Shown here piece after piece: positions 1-8,388 of a stretch of DNA of 64,000 nt. Position 1 is the stretch's first letter. Each line of letters begins with the position of its first letter. The stretch covers positions 248,001-312,000 of the forward strand of contig OZ245737.1 of assembly GCA_965227315.1 (NCBI GenBank). Reading direction: 5' to 3'. The position numbers and the translations under genes were made by a program. The notes beneath the pieces were generated by a model that saw only the letters and a program-made list of their open reading frames with translations, had not been told where the DNA came from and ran no database searches. Source of the stretch: JANQHS01 sp965227315. Lineage in GTDB: Bacteria > Bacteroidota > Bacteroidia > Cytophagales > CCMP332.

Positions 1-2
1 AG

Positions 3-281
3 ATCAATACGGAAATGCCTGATGGAAGTACATTCAGGTCTTATGGTCAATACTCCAAAATCCAACCCAAAGACCTGATCGAAAGCAGCGCTAATTTTGT
101 TCCGATGACCGAAGGTGTAACGATCATTGCCGAATTCAAAGAGGTCGGAGAGCAATGCGAATTCGAATTCAGGGTTATTCATCCAACCGAGGAATATGCC
201 AGGCAACAAGAGGACATGGGCTTCTATAATGGATGGGGGTCGATTTTTGAAGGCTTAAATGGTTATCTTGAATCCCTGTAA
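3..281 (+). CDS. SRPBCC/AHSA1-type protein, C-terminal part
   Basis: The reading frame is open from the left edge of the window, so this is the 3' part of a gene; an internal ATG lies at 15. The visible residues fit the end of the SRPBCC (AHSA1/START-like) fold: alternating strands, a 'GVTIIAEFKE' strand and a final amphipathic helix with the 'GFYNGWGSIFEGLNGYL' pattern typical of AHSA1 proteins. Such proteins bind small hydrophobic ligands in a helix-grip cavity, but no ligand can be named. The next gene begins 15 bases downstream on the same strand, so the two may share a transcript. The N-terminus is missing. Confidence 0.7.
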   Translation: MNTEMPDGSTFRSYGQYSKIQPKDLIESSANFVPMTEGVTIIAEFKEVGEQCEFEFRVIHPTEEYARQQEDMGFYNGWGSIFEGLNGYLESL

Positions 282-295
282 AAGCCTGTAAGACT

Positions 296-1414
296 ATGCC
301 AAAACAAAACGGTTCAAGGAGGTCATTTCTGAAAAAGACCGGGCTCTCTACCGGTTTATTGAGTGCCTTTGGTTTACCCACTGTTTCAATGGGAAGTTCA
401 GCTTTCCCTGATTCACCAAACCTTAAAATGGCCGGATATCATTATCCGAGAACCAAGGCCCTGTTCGAAAAAAGCGTCAAGATCACTGGCTATGATTATG
501 AAATTCAAAAAGACGGGATCAGCAACCTGAATACCAATGTCATCGGCGGACCACAGGATTATGATGTCACGGAGCTCGGGCTTCACCCCTACCTGATCGC
601 ATTTGTGAATGATGGATTCCGGGACTACCAACTCCTGCCCATCTTTCCCTTGAGATTGTTTCGCCATAAGAGCATTTTCGTCAATCCTCAGAGTGGAATC
701 GAAAGGCCCGAAGACCTGAAAGGCAAGCGCATAGGAACTGTAGGTTATAGCACTACTTCGCTCACCTGGATACGGGGCATGTTGAATGACGAATATGGAA
801 TAAGGCCCAGGGATGTTCAATGGGTATTTCCCCTGGATGATTCGTCAAAGAAATTCAGCGGTAAATCCTCAAAGCAGGAAAACGTACTTCCCGAAGGGCT
901 ATCATATGAAAACGGGCCTGAAGGAGTCACTGAGTCCGAATTATTAGTGACAGGAAACATCGATGCATTGTTCCATGCTGCACAGCCCAGAGCCTTTGCT
1001 GAAGGGAATCCAAAGGTGGCCAGATTGTTTCCCGATTCGAGGAAAACAGAACAGGATTATTATACCAAGACGGGCATCTTTCCCATCATGCATGTGGTGG
1101 CGGCGAGGCGCACGCTGCTGGAAAATTCCCCGGGATTGATCTCAGCCATTTTTCAGGCATATTCCAATGCCAAAACCATACACATGGATTATATGCACAA
1201 AATAGGATGGGCATTCGAAACGCTGCCATGGTTCGGTCAGGAATTGGAATCGACCGAAAAGGCGATGGGGAGGAATTTCTACTCCTATGGTTTTGAGGAA
1301 AACGAGAAGACTTTACAGACATTGCTGAGATATTCTGCAGAACAGGGCCTTGCCCAAAAGGAGGTTCCCGCATCAAGTCTATTCCACCCGGATTCCCTGA
1401 CTTTGAAGGAATAG
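296..1414 (+). CDS. Tat-exported periplasmic-binding-fold protein, related to 4,5-dihydroxyphthalate decarboxylase
   Basis: The protein has 372 residues. A twin-arginine signal is clear at residues 7-13 (SRRSFLK) and is followed by a hydrophobic stretch to about residue 35, so export of a folded protein is expected. The body has the type II periplasmic-binding layout, with 'EDLKGKRIGTVGY' near residue 142 typical of substrate-binding proteins and of the 4,5-dihydroxyphthalate decarboxylase (Pht5) family, which uses this fold. I cannot decide from sequence between an enzyme and a solute receptor; no permease or ATPase gene is next to it. The start follows the upstream stop by 15 bases, and the stop overlaps the next start by one base, so translational coupling with the NTF2-like gene is likely. 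Confidence 0.65.
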   Translation: MPKQNGSRRSFLKKTGLSTGLLSAFGLPTVSMGSSAFPDSPNLKMAGYHYPRTKALFEKSVKITGYDYEIQKDGISNLNTNVIGGPQDYDVTELGLHPYLIAFVNDGFRDYQLLPIFPLRLFRHKSIFVNPQSGIERPEDLKGKRIGTVGYSTTSLTWIRGMLNDEYGIRPRDVQWVFPLDDSSKKFSGKSSKQENVLPEGLSYENGPEGVTESELLVTGNIDALFHAAQPRAFAEGNPKVARLFPDSRKTEQDYYTKTGIFPIMHVVAARRTLLENSPGLISAIFQAYSNAKTIHMDYMHKIGWAFETLPWFGQELESTEKAMGRNFYSYGFEENEKTLQTLLRYSAEQGLAQKEVPASSLFHPDSLTLKE

Positions 1415-1776
1415 TGCTCGTGAATTCACAATCTGTTGTTCATGGCTGGTTTTCCGCTTGGAGGAATGAAGACATTGATGCCCTACCCCTAGCAGAGAAT
1501 TTCAGTCATACCTCCCCGTTTGGTACAATTCAGGGGAAAAAGGCTTACCTGGAATTGGTTAAAAGCAATATTGATAAGTTTCTGGGAAATGAAATCACCA
1601 TCCTGGATGCATTTTATGAGGAGGACAGGGCTTGTGTCCGCTATCACCTGAGAAACCTTCAACATGGATTTGAAATGGAAGTCAGCGAATGGTTTTACCT
1701 TGAAGGAAAGCTGATCACCAAGATCATTTCGCATTATCATGTAGGTGAGATCCCGGAAACAAGGAAATTGAATTAA
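1414..1776 (+). CDS. NTF2-like (SnoaL-like) protein
   Basis: This 120-residue protein has the size and pattern of the NTF2-like cone fold. An N-terminal helix contains 'WFSAWRNEDIDALPLAENF', then come 'HTSPFGTIQGKKAYLE' and paired strands ending in 'KLITKIISHYHVGEI'. Members are small ligand-binding proteins or isomerase/dehydratase-like enzymes. The GTG start at 1414 overlaps the stop of the Tat-exported protein by one base; another GTG at 1420 is possible. It has no signal peptide, so it should be cytoplasmic while its partner is exported. It ends three bases before the convergent reductase gene. The specific reaction is unknown. Confidence 0.65.
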   Translation: MLVNSQSVVHGWFSAWRNEDIDALPLAENFSHTSPFGTIQGKKAYLELVKSNIDKFLGNEITILDAFYEEDRACVRYHLRNLQHGFEMEVSEWFYLEGKLITKIISHYHVGEIPETRKLN

Positions 1777-1778
1777 TT

Positions 1779-3080
1779 CTACCTAAAGGCAAATTCCTCC
1801 TCATGTATCGATTTGCTCCTTACGCCCATTCGCTTGAGCTCCTTGATCAGGGCATCCTTTAGTTTTTCCGGACCACATATCAGAAACCCTTTCTTATCAA
1901 TATCTACAAGCCCCAGCTTTTCGATCGAAAGATGGCCTTTTTTGGAAGATTCCCAGATCTCAAAAGAAAAGTTCAAATTCGAATCCTGTATTCTTTCCAA
2001 TTCCTCCGAGCCTTCCGATCTCTCCATCGAAGAAACACACCAGATCAATCTGACCTTGGCTGGGATCTCACTCTTTGCCAAAGACAGGAAGGGCGTAATT
2101 CCGATCCCTCCTGCGATCCAGAGTTGATCCTTTTCCTTGATATACTTTGAGGTAAAATGCCCATATGGTCCTTCCACTTCAACCTCCTGGCCAAGCTGAA
2201 GCTTCTCGTTGAGCATTGAGGTATAATCACCCAGCCTTTTGACTGTTATTCTTATATCCTTCTCTTCAGGTGAGCTGGTAATGGTGAATGGGTGCTGTTC
2301 TGATTTGGAAATATCCCTGAACCTAAAAAATGCGAATTGTCCTGCGAGAAATTCCAGTCTTTTTCCAAGAGGTTTCAAGCTGATTTGAACGATCTCGCCA
2401 TCCCAATGGTTGATCCGATCGACCACATATGAAAACCGTTCATTGAAGAATCTGTACAGGAAGGCCCGGTAGACCCATGCTCCAATCCCGACAAATGCCA
2501 TCCCGAACACATAGGCCCGGGTCAGGGGAAGCTCACGGATCAAACTGTTCACCATCAGTCCATGAGCAACACCCATACAGTAAAAGAAACCCATCAACCT
2601 GTGAACATTGAGCCATTTGTTATAGGGTATTCTTTTCTTGAAGAAGGGCAATGCGGCGAGTAGAACACCCAACAGGATCAGGATAAAGGCATAAAACCCC
2701 AGGGGCTTGCCTGGGTTAAACTCGACAAGATCTCTTGGGACGATCAAGAAATGGGCTAAAAGAAGGAAAACCGCGATCACCCCTGATCTGCGATGGATCA
2801 TGTACATTTTGTCCAACCCGCCAAAGATATTCTCAACCCATCTGGCTCTGGTGGCCATCAGGAAGTTAAAGGCAAAAACAGTAACAACCCAGGATGAGAA
2901 AACCTCGCCCAATATCCTATGGACATTCAACCATGAGACATTGGTCATTTGACCAAAAAACAAGGTATCAGACGAAGTTTCTACAAAACCCCCATGATAG
3001 AAATACAGATCTACGGTCCAGATCAAGAAATGGATGCCGATGATGATCGGAAAGTAGGTTTCCTGCTTGATAAATCTCAT
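1779..3080 (-). CDS. Ferric reductase-like membrane flavocytochrome (NADPH oxidase-type)
   Basis: The 433-residue protein combines an N-terminal membrane part of about six helices (residues 8-210) with a cytoplasmic ferredoxin-reductase part. Histidines on successive helices (in 'NVHRILGEV', 'FLLLAHFLIV', 'NVHRLMGFF' and 'MGVAHGLMV') fit heme ligands of the ferric-reductase-like domain. The flavin site is 'HPFTITSS' near residue 266, and the pyridine-nucleotide site is 'IAGGIGITPF' near 320, followed by 'LICGPEKL'. The family passes electrons from NAD(P)H through FAD and heme across the membrane, to ferric iron, oxygen or another acceptor. The acceptor cannot be named. It ends three bases from the convergent NTF2-like gene and lies downstream of a lipoprotein gene on the same strand. 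Confidence 0.8.
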   Translation of the reverse strand: MRFIKQETYFPIIIGIHFLIWTVDLYFYHGGFVETSSDTLFFGQMTNVSWLNVHRILGEVFSSWVVTVFAFNFLMATRARWVENIFGGLDKMYMIHRRSGVIAVFLLLAHFLIVPRDLVEFNPGKPLGFYAFILILLGVLLAALPFFKKRIPYNKWLNVHRLMGFFYCMGVAHGLMVNSLIRELPLTRAYVFGMAFVGIGAWVYRAFLYRFFNERFSYVVDRINHWDGEIVQISLKPLGKRLEFLAGQFAFFRFRDISKSEQHPFTITSSPEEKDIRITVKRLGDYTSMLNEKLQLGQEVEVEGPYGHFTSKYIKEKDQLWIAGGIGITPFLSLAKSEIPAKVRLIWCVSSMERSEGSEELERIQDSNLNFSFEIWESSKKGHLSIEKLGLVDIDKKGFLICGPEKLKDALIKELKRMGVRSKSIHEEEFAFR

Positions 3081-3092
3081 GATCTTCGAGGG

Positions 3093-3854
3093 TTATTCTT
3101 CTGAATAAAGTCCAAGCCAAAAAACACCGGCTTCGTACAGCTTGAATCCTGCTATGGCCTCCTTGCTGAACGGCAGTTCATCGCATATTCTTTGGGCATC
3201 CTCCATACTTATAGCATTGACAAATACAACGAAATCCTGATCTTCATTGGAGGAGTAAGTGCCTTCGATATCCAGATAAGCGTTTTCGAGAATTCCCTTT
3301 TTCCACAATGACAAAATGCTATCGTTCTGCGCCTGAAGGATCTTATCTGCACCTTCAATTTCCACAAGAGACCTTTCTGTAGTCCAGACACTTACAAATG
3401 ACCTCATTCCGGTCCTCTTCAGGTTTGGCTTTCTACCCAACCAAAATTTTCCAACAGGGTGCAGTTCATAGGATGATAGTTCCTTCTTCACCACGGTGAG
3501 CTCATCCAGGATATTTCTGGCCTCTTGCTCATCACTGGCCCGGAGAAAGAAGGAAATGTTGGGTAGAGGCTCAACAAGCTCAGAGGCCTCATCGGCGTCG
3601 AAGTAGACGTTCTCAACCCTTTCCTCCATCCAAAGGTTATTGAGCTCCATAGAAATGGAAGGGAGATTTTCCTGGATCAGATCCTGGTCCTCATTTTCCC
3701 AGGACCAGACCACCGCATAGGTCCTTAAACCAACCTTTGAAAGATCAGGAGCTGATTTCTGGGTCGCAGCATCAGTGCTTTGAGCATTGTCCGAAGTCTG
3801 TTCAGCACAGGAAATAAGTACTCCGAATAAGAAGAGAATCACAGGGAATTTCAT
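3093..3854 (-). CDS. Lipoprotein with two tandem ferredoxin-like domains
   Basis: A lipoprotein signal is visible: a hydrophobic core followed by the lipobox 'LISC', with Cys16 as the lipidation site. After a short linker the mature protein consists of two copies of one module of about 100 residues. Copy 1 runs from 'LRTYAVVWSW' to 'GKFWLGRK' and copy 2 from 'MRSFVSVWTT' to 'GVFWLGLY'. Each has a 'F-x-W-L-G' end and a helix rich in acidic residues, which looks like the dimeric alpha/beta-barrel (YCII or muconolactone isomerase) class, with two copies making a pseudo-dimer. I do not recognise a named family. It precedes the flavocytochrome by 12 bases, so it may be its periplasmic partner. Confidence 0.7.
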   Translation of the reverse strand: MKFPVILFLFGVLISCAEQTSDNAQSTDAATQKSAPDLSKVGLRTYAVVWSWENEDQDLIQENLPSISMELNNLWMEERVENVYFDADEASELVEPLPNISFFLRASDEQEARNILDELTVVKKELSSYELHPVGKFWLGRKPNLKRTGMRSFVSVWTTERSLVEIEGADKILQAQNDSILSLWKKGILENAYLDIEGTYSSNEDQDFVVFVNAISMEDAQRICDELPFSKEAIAGFKLYEAGVFWLGLYSEE

Positions 3855-3878
3855 GGCAGAATTGAATTTTCCGCAAAC

Positions 3879-4637
3879 CTATTCTTCCCTCATATTCTTT
3901 AATTGTATAAATCGGTCGTTTTGATTTTCATACAGAGAGGTTGGGGTTTCCCCGGTATGCTTCTTTACCTCACGGATGAAATGAGGCTGATCGAAGTAAT
4001 TCTCCTCCGGAAAGAAATGTCCATCTCTGATCCGGAAAAATGACTGGTAGCATTTCTGAATATTGAGATATTTCTTCAAGGAAGGCCCGATGTATTTGGC
4101 GAGATATCTGTTTATCTGACGCTCGGTCCAGTTGATCTCTTCGGAGACCTCGGAAACCGAAATAGCTCCCTTTTTCTCATACAGCAGTCTTGAAAGATCA
4201 GCCTTCCTCTGATCCATTGCTTTTAATGGCCTGATCTTCAACAATTCGGCTTGCCAGCTTTCAACCACTGTTGACAAAGATGTAAAGTCAAAACTCCGGA
4301 TGTTCAGATAGGTCTGCTCTAGGGGAATTGCGGAATTGTACAAAGAGGCTATTTCGCGGCCAAGCAAATACTCAGGGGCCAGGATCTTAAACCTGCAGCC
4401 GAAAGAACTGGCATTCGGCAATATGGAGAACTCCTTGGGTTCAGACCATATTCCTGTTAACAGGTAATTCCTGATCTCCCCCTCCTGGTATATCATGACG
4501 ATCTTGAAAAAACTATCCGGGAATATCTGCAGGACCTGGGGTGAATCGGTCAGATTCTCATGCGTCCAGAAGGAATGAACCAGTTCCTGAAGTTCTTCTT
4601 TGGGCTTTATCTCCTGATATCGACTTTTTGTGGTCAT
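3879..4637 (-). CDS. AraC family transcriptional regulator (DUF6597-type N-terminus)
   Basis: The protein has 252 residues. Residues 1-150 resemble the DUF6597 sensor region ('ELVHSFWTHEN', 'IFPDSFFKIVMIYQ', 'GCRFKILAPEYLL'), and residues 160-245 form the two helix-turn-helix units of AraC proteins. HTH1 includes 'ISVSEVSEEINWTERQINRYL' (first 20 residues shown in part), and HTH2 ends with 'YFDQPHFIREVKKHTGETP', the usual 'D-x-x-H-F-x-R-x-F-K' pattern with Val-Lys-Lys. It probably regulates nearby genes, but no operator could be identified. It lies 24 bases upstream of the lipoprotein gene on the same strand and may be co-transcribed with it. Confidence 0.85.
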   Translation of the reverse strand: MTTKSRYQEIKPKEELQELVHSFWTHENLTDSPQVLQIFPDSFFKIVMIYQEGEIRNYLLTGIWSEPKEFSILPNASSFGCRFKILAPEYLLGREIASLYNSAIPLEQTYLNIRSFDFTSLSTVVESWQAELLKIRPLKAMDQRKADLSRLLYEKKGAISVSEVSEEINWTERQINRYLAKYIGPSLKKYLNIQKCYQSFFRIRDGHFFPEENYFDQPHFIREVKKHTGETPTSLYENQNDRFIQLKNMREE

Positions 4638-4668
4638 ATACCATCAACAAATTTAGCCGAAAATCGAA

Positions 4669-5721
4669 TTAGCCGGCCTCAGGACTTACGGAATAAACCT
4701 CTACCCTTGATGCCTTTCCTCTCAACTCCAGAGAGCCAATCCTTTCCTGAAGATATCCGTCCAGGTCCATTTTTCCCATGATATCCCTGGAGATCAAAAA
4801 GTCTTTTCCGAATTCGTTGCACTTCCCCTGTATCCTTGAGGCGGTATTGATAGGATCACCATGGTAAGCGATCTCCCGTTTGTATTTTCCAACCTCGGAT
4901 ACCGTAACCCTTCCGCCATGAAGACCTGCTTTGAATTCCGGTTGAAGCCCATAGTTCTCTTCATAATATCCTGATCTGCTTCTCAAGGCTTTTCTATACT
5001 GAAAAAAAGCCTGGATACAGTTTTGGTTCTCAATCCCATCCTCCAGATTCCAGGTCAGTATCACCTCATCTCCTACATACTGGTATATTCCTGCCTGAAA
5101 ATTTTCAACAATACCCAAATCATTAAAGCAGTCCTGGATCAACCTGCTATAGCGGATATGTCCGAGTCTTTCTGCTATCGCAGTGGATCCTCTGAGGTCC
5201 ATGAACATAAAGATCCTGTCCTCCTCCTTGGGGTAATAAAACTGTCCTGTAATGATCTTCCACATAACCCCGGGACCAAACATGAGCTTCACCTGTGAAA
5301 GCAGAAGCATGAATAGCTCAACGGAGAGGATGTACAGATAAATGGCAAAGCTTCCGGGTTCGAATACGAACTCCAGAAAACCCACTTTCACACCAAAGAA
5401 GGTGGTCACCATGAAATATGAAAAACAGATCAGGGAGGCCAGAAAAGTGAAAGCCAGGAACTTTCGGATCATCACCATCCGCCATATCGACATCCGTTTG
5501 TAAACCCTTTCTTCACTATAGATCTGGCCAAGGCCGGATATAATGCCGAACAATGGCCCGAAAACCAGAGAAACAAGAATGGACCTGAACACCTCAAACT
5601 GAACGGAGCCCATTTCAACCGTCCCTTCTCCTCGCACGATCGAGAGGAACACGAAAGCCACGGTCCATCCTATGGTATAATTCTTTAGAACCTGGAGCCT
5701 GCGCTTGGTCCGGTAGTTCAT
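4669..5721 (-). CDS. Membrane-bound class III adenylate/guanylate cyclase
   Basis: This protein of 350 residues has four predicted membrane helices in residues 12-150, followed by a class III nucleotide cyclase domain. The metal-binding motif is 'MFMDLRGSTAIAERLG' (about residue 173), the second metal Asp is in 'VGDEVILTW', and the ribose/transition-state region is 'AYHGDPINTASRIQ'. It should make cAMP or cGMP from the cytoplasmic face. No periplasmic sensor domain is visible, so the membrane part itself may sense. It sits directly upstream of an AraC regulator gene (31-base gap, same strand) and diverges from a membrane AraC-type regulator. This placement suggests local signalling, but that is inference. 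Confidence 0.85.
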   Translation of the reverse strand: MNYRTKRRLQVLKNYTIGWTVAFVFLSIVRGEGTVEMGSVQFEVFRSILVSLVFGPLFGIISGLGQIYSEERVYKRMSIWRMVMIRKFLAFTFLASLICFSYFMVTTFFGVKVGFLEFVFEPGSFAIYLYILSVELFMLLLSQVKLMFGPGVMWKIITGQFYYPKEEDRIFMFMDLRGSTAIAERLGHIRYSRLIQDCFNDLGIVENFQAGIYQYVGDEVILTWNLEDGIENQNCIQAFFQYRKALRSRSGYYEENYGLQPEFKAGLHGGRVTVSEVGKYKREIAYHGDPINTASRIQGKCNEFGKDFLISRDIMGKMDLDGYLQERIGSLELRGKASRVEVYSVSPEAG

Positions 5722-5825
5722 AGACCGTTGATCAGATTTGCCTTAATTACCCTGGAAATTGGTCTTAACATTACTTTTCCTGAAATTCTCGTCGAAAGTA
5801 GTCAAATTGGTCGCTCGGATAAAAG

Positions 5826-6917
5826 ATGGTAAGTCAATTCCACATTTTTGAGGTCCTGGGGATAACTATCCTCTTCGAGGCAATCCTGTACTTTGTCTTT
5901 CTAATTAGACGGTTTAACAGTCTTAAAAACAGGATATTATCCTTGATCATCTTAACCATTATTTTAGCAATGGTGAATCTGTTTGTTCGAGAGCAAATAG
6001 AGCCTGAGATCCCTTATTTCTATTTTGAATCCGTTGCCCTGCTCGCCCCGCTGCAATACCTCTACGTGCTCTCCATTTCCCGGCCATCCTTTGAACTGGA
6101 AGTCAAGAACCTGGTCCATCTCCTGGGCTTCTTTCTGCTCCTGGCCTTGAGAATCCTTTTGCCCGACTCAGCTTCGGACCCGTTGATGATTCAAAAAGCG
6201 GTTTCCATACCTCTTTTCCTCTACTGCTTTTCTTATCTGGCCCTTTCCATAAGGACATTGGGTTTCTTTGAAGCCACGGTATTGGCCAACCGCTCCGATG
6301 CGCGACTCAAGGATCTGAGATGGCTGAGAATAGAGATCCTGGTCATCGGTGTATATTTCTCGGCATTGGCGGCAGAGTCACTAGGAATATTCATACCTCA
6401 TGGAGTCTGGTACGAAGTGGTGGTTTTCGTTTCATTTCTGAGCATCTTACTTCTCATCAATATTTTGATTTTCAAAGGCTTGAACAGCCCTGAATTCCCT
6501 GATGGAGTCACAGAAAAAGAGCGTGAGATACTGGAGTCGGCCACAAGGAATTATCGTGGCTCCACACTGAGCCAGGAGGCAAGCCTCTCCTACTTTGAAA
6601 AGGCAAGAGCGATTATTGAAGATGAGATGCTCTTTAAAGACTTCAACCTGACCCTAAGCAAACTTGCTGAAAAACTGGATCATCAACCCGCGACCCTTTC
6701 CAGGGTGATCAATGAAAACTCAGGTCAAAACTTCAATGATTTTGTGAATGGCTTCAGGGTCAATGAGGCAAAGAAGCTACTTACCGCAAACAGGGACATA
6801 TTGATCAAGGAAGTCATGTACGAAAGCGGATTTCAATCCACATCCACGTTCAACTCCAGCTTCAAAAAATTGACCGGGAAAAGCCCTTCCGAGTTCAAGT
6901 CTCAGATTTCGATATAA
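5826..6917 (+). CDS. Membrane-anchored AraC-type transcriptional regulator
   Basis: The 363-residue protein begins with about seven or eight hydrophobic helices (residues 8-225) and ends in an AraC-type DNA-binding domain (residues 255-360). The HTH region shows 'MLFKDFNLTLSKLAEKLDH' and 'VMYESGFQSTSTFNSSFKK', followed by 'LTGKSPSEFK', the classical C-terminal signature. This arrangement is common in Bacteroidota, where a polytopic sensor is joined to an HTH_18 domain. The ligand is unknown. It is divergent from the cyclase gene across a gap of 104 bases that must hold both promoters. Confidence 0.85.
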   Translation: MVSQFHIFEVLGITILFEAILYFVFLIRRFNSLKNRILSLIILTIILAMVNLFVREQIEPEIPYFYFESVALLAPLQYLYVLSISRPSFELEVKNLVHLLGFFLLLALRILLPDSASDPLMIQKAVSIPLFLYCFSYLALSIRTLGFFEATVLANRSDARLKDLRWLRIEILVIGVYFSALAAESLGIFIPHGVWYEVVVFVSFLSILLLINILIFKGLNSPEFPDGVTEKEREILESATRNYRGSTLSQEASLSYFEKARAIIEDEMLFKDFNLTLSKLAEKLDHQPATLSRVINENSGQNFNDFVNGFRVNEAKKLLTANRDILIKEVMYESGFQSTSTFNSSFKKLTGKSPSEFKSQISI

Positions 6918-7006
6918 ACAATGCCTGTTTTTCGATCGCCTGTTCCTGAATCATAATTCCGGCATTCTGAACGGCGTCAATTGGAAAGCTTTGCTCAAAA
7001 AAAACT

Positions 7007-8092
7007 ATGAGCAAATCCATATATATCTGGTTTATCCTATTTCTAAGCACTCCTCTTTTTGGACAAACTTCTGTTACCCGGGTTTCGGGTCAGATCCTTC
7101 CGGGCAAGGCCTATCCTCTCCAGCTTTGGACTTATAACATTGCCTTGGACAAATATGAGTTGAATCAGGATCTGAAACTGAGCAAGGACGGGGAATTTGA
7201 TTTTACCATCCCTAAAACTCCCAACCTCCATAAACTATGGCTGAATGGAAAGGGGTTGGTATTCATCAATGATGGCGATTCGGAGATCATGATCAACATT
7301 GATATGAAAAGCCAGTCAGATCCTTTCGATATCAAGGGTTCGAAGGCATCTAATCATTATATGGGATACTTGAACGCTGTGGACAGTCTTCAGCGCGCAC
7401 TGCTTTATCCATTGGAGCCGGAAATGGAGAAGGCCGAAAAGCGCAAAGATGAGGCTGCACTTAGAGAGGTCGAAAAGAAGTACCAGGAGAACATGATGGT
7501 GTTTGTCTCGACGCTAGAGCAAATGATCAATGAAATGGGTTCCTCTTTGGCCGTTTTCGCCATCATAAGGAGTCTTGATTTCAACAAATATTTGCCTCAG
7601 ATCGAGGGCCTGTATGCGAAATTCCAAAAGGAGCGTCCGGAATTCGCATTCACAAAGAAGTTAGGCGAAATGATCGACTCGGCGAAAAGAATTCAGATCG
7701 GCGCAGAAGCTCCTGATTTCGAGTTGGCGGTATCAGGAAAAAAGGCAGCACAGCAATTGGTTGAACTCAGGGGAAATTATGTGCTCATCGATTTTTGGGC
7801 TAGCTGGTGCCTGCCATGCCGAAAAGAAAACCGCGTGATCAAGGAGAAATACGAGCAAGGAGAATTGAAACAGCTCAAAATTTGGAGCATCAGCATCGAC
7901 GAAGATGTAGATAAATGGGAAAAAGCCCTGATCAAGGATGATCTGCCTTGGGATAATTCCTGGACCAGGGACGAAGAACTCATCTCCACCTATAAGGTGG
8001 TCAGTTTGCCTACTAATTTCCTGCTGGATCCCAATGGGAAAATTATCGCCAAGAATCTGGGCTCAGAAGAGTTGGCAGGATTCCTGGAATAG
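7007..8092 (+). CDS. TlpA-like thiol-disulfide protein with DUF4369-like N-terminus
   Basis: A signal peptide covers residues 1-20 ('...TPLFGQ'). Residues 21-230 form a Bacteroidota-specific N-terminal region of strands and a long Glu/Lys-rich helical part, similar to DUF4369 proteins. Residues 232-361 are a thioredoxin fold with 'IDFWASWCLPCRKEN' (active site C-L-P-C) and the cis-proline loop 'VVSLPTNFLLDP'. It should act in the periplasm on protein disulfides. A rho-independent terminator follows at 8136, so it may form a single-gene unit. Two other TlpA-like genes lie at 57.8 and 60.8 kb. Confidence 0.85.
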   Translation: MSKSIYIWFILFLSTPLFGQTSVTRVSGQILPGKAYPLQLWTYNIALDKYELNQDLKLSKDGEFDFTIPKTPNLHKLWLNGKGLVFINDGDSEIMINIDMKSQSDPFDIKGSKASNHYMGYLNAVDSLQRALLYPLEPEMEKAEKRKDEAALREVEKKYQENMMVFVSTLEQMINEMGSSLAVFAIIRSLDFNKYLPQIEGLYAKFQKERPEFAFTKKLGEMIDSAKRIQIGAEAPDFELAVSGKKAAQQLVELRGNYVLIDFWASWCLPCRKENRVIKEKYEQGELKQLKIWSISIDEDVDKWEKALIKDDLPWDNSWTRDEELISTYKVVSLPTNFLLDPNGKIIAKNLGSEELAGFLE

Positions 8093-8135
8093 ATGAGAAA
8101 AACCAAATAGCCTTTAGTAACGTGTTTTTAAATTC

Positions 8136-8169
8136 AAAAAGTAGGCCTTTTTTAAAGGTCTATTTTTTT
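8136..8169 (+). terminator. Rho-independent terminator after the TlpA-like gene
   Basis: The stem TAGGCC pairs with GGTCTA (one G-T wobble) around a TTTTTTAAA loop. It is extended by A-T pairs from the AAAAA on the left and followed by seven T at 8163-8169. It lies 44 bases after the stop at 8092. Confidence 0.65.
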
Positions 8170-8388
8170 ATGCCACAAACCTTTCATAGATAAGAGCAAT
8201 GTCAAATGATAAGTCTCAGTTTTCCCAAAGAAGGAATTATTCCACCCTAAAAAAGTCCAGCCTACCGGTCAAGTCCGTGCTCAGGTTAAACGTACATCCC
8301 GCTCTCTTGAAGAAGTTTGAAACAGATGTTTTCCTTATCCCCATAAGGGCATAAAACGAGATCAACCGGATTTCCCGAATTCAAACCA
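8170..8388. other. Gap between convergent genes with a doubtful 51-codon ORF
   Basis: This stretch lies between the terminator and the end of the convergent NHL gene. The only open frame of note is 8199-8354 on the plus strand (ATG to TAA, 51 residues, rich in Ser, Lys and Leu). It has no recognised motif, no clear ribosome-binding site and no upstream promoter box. I consider it probably non-coding. Confidence 0.3.
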
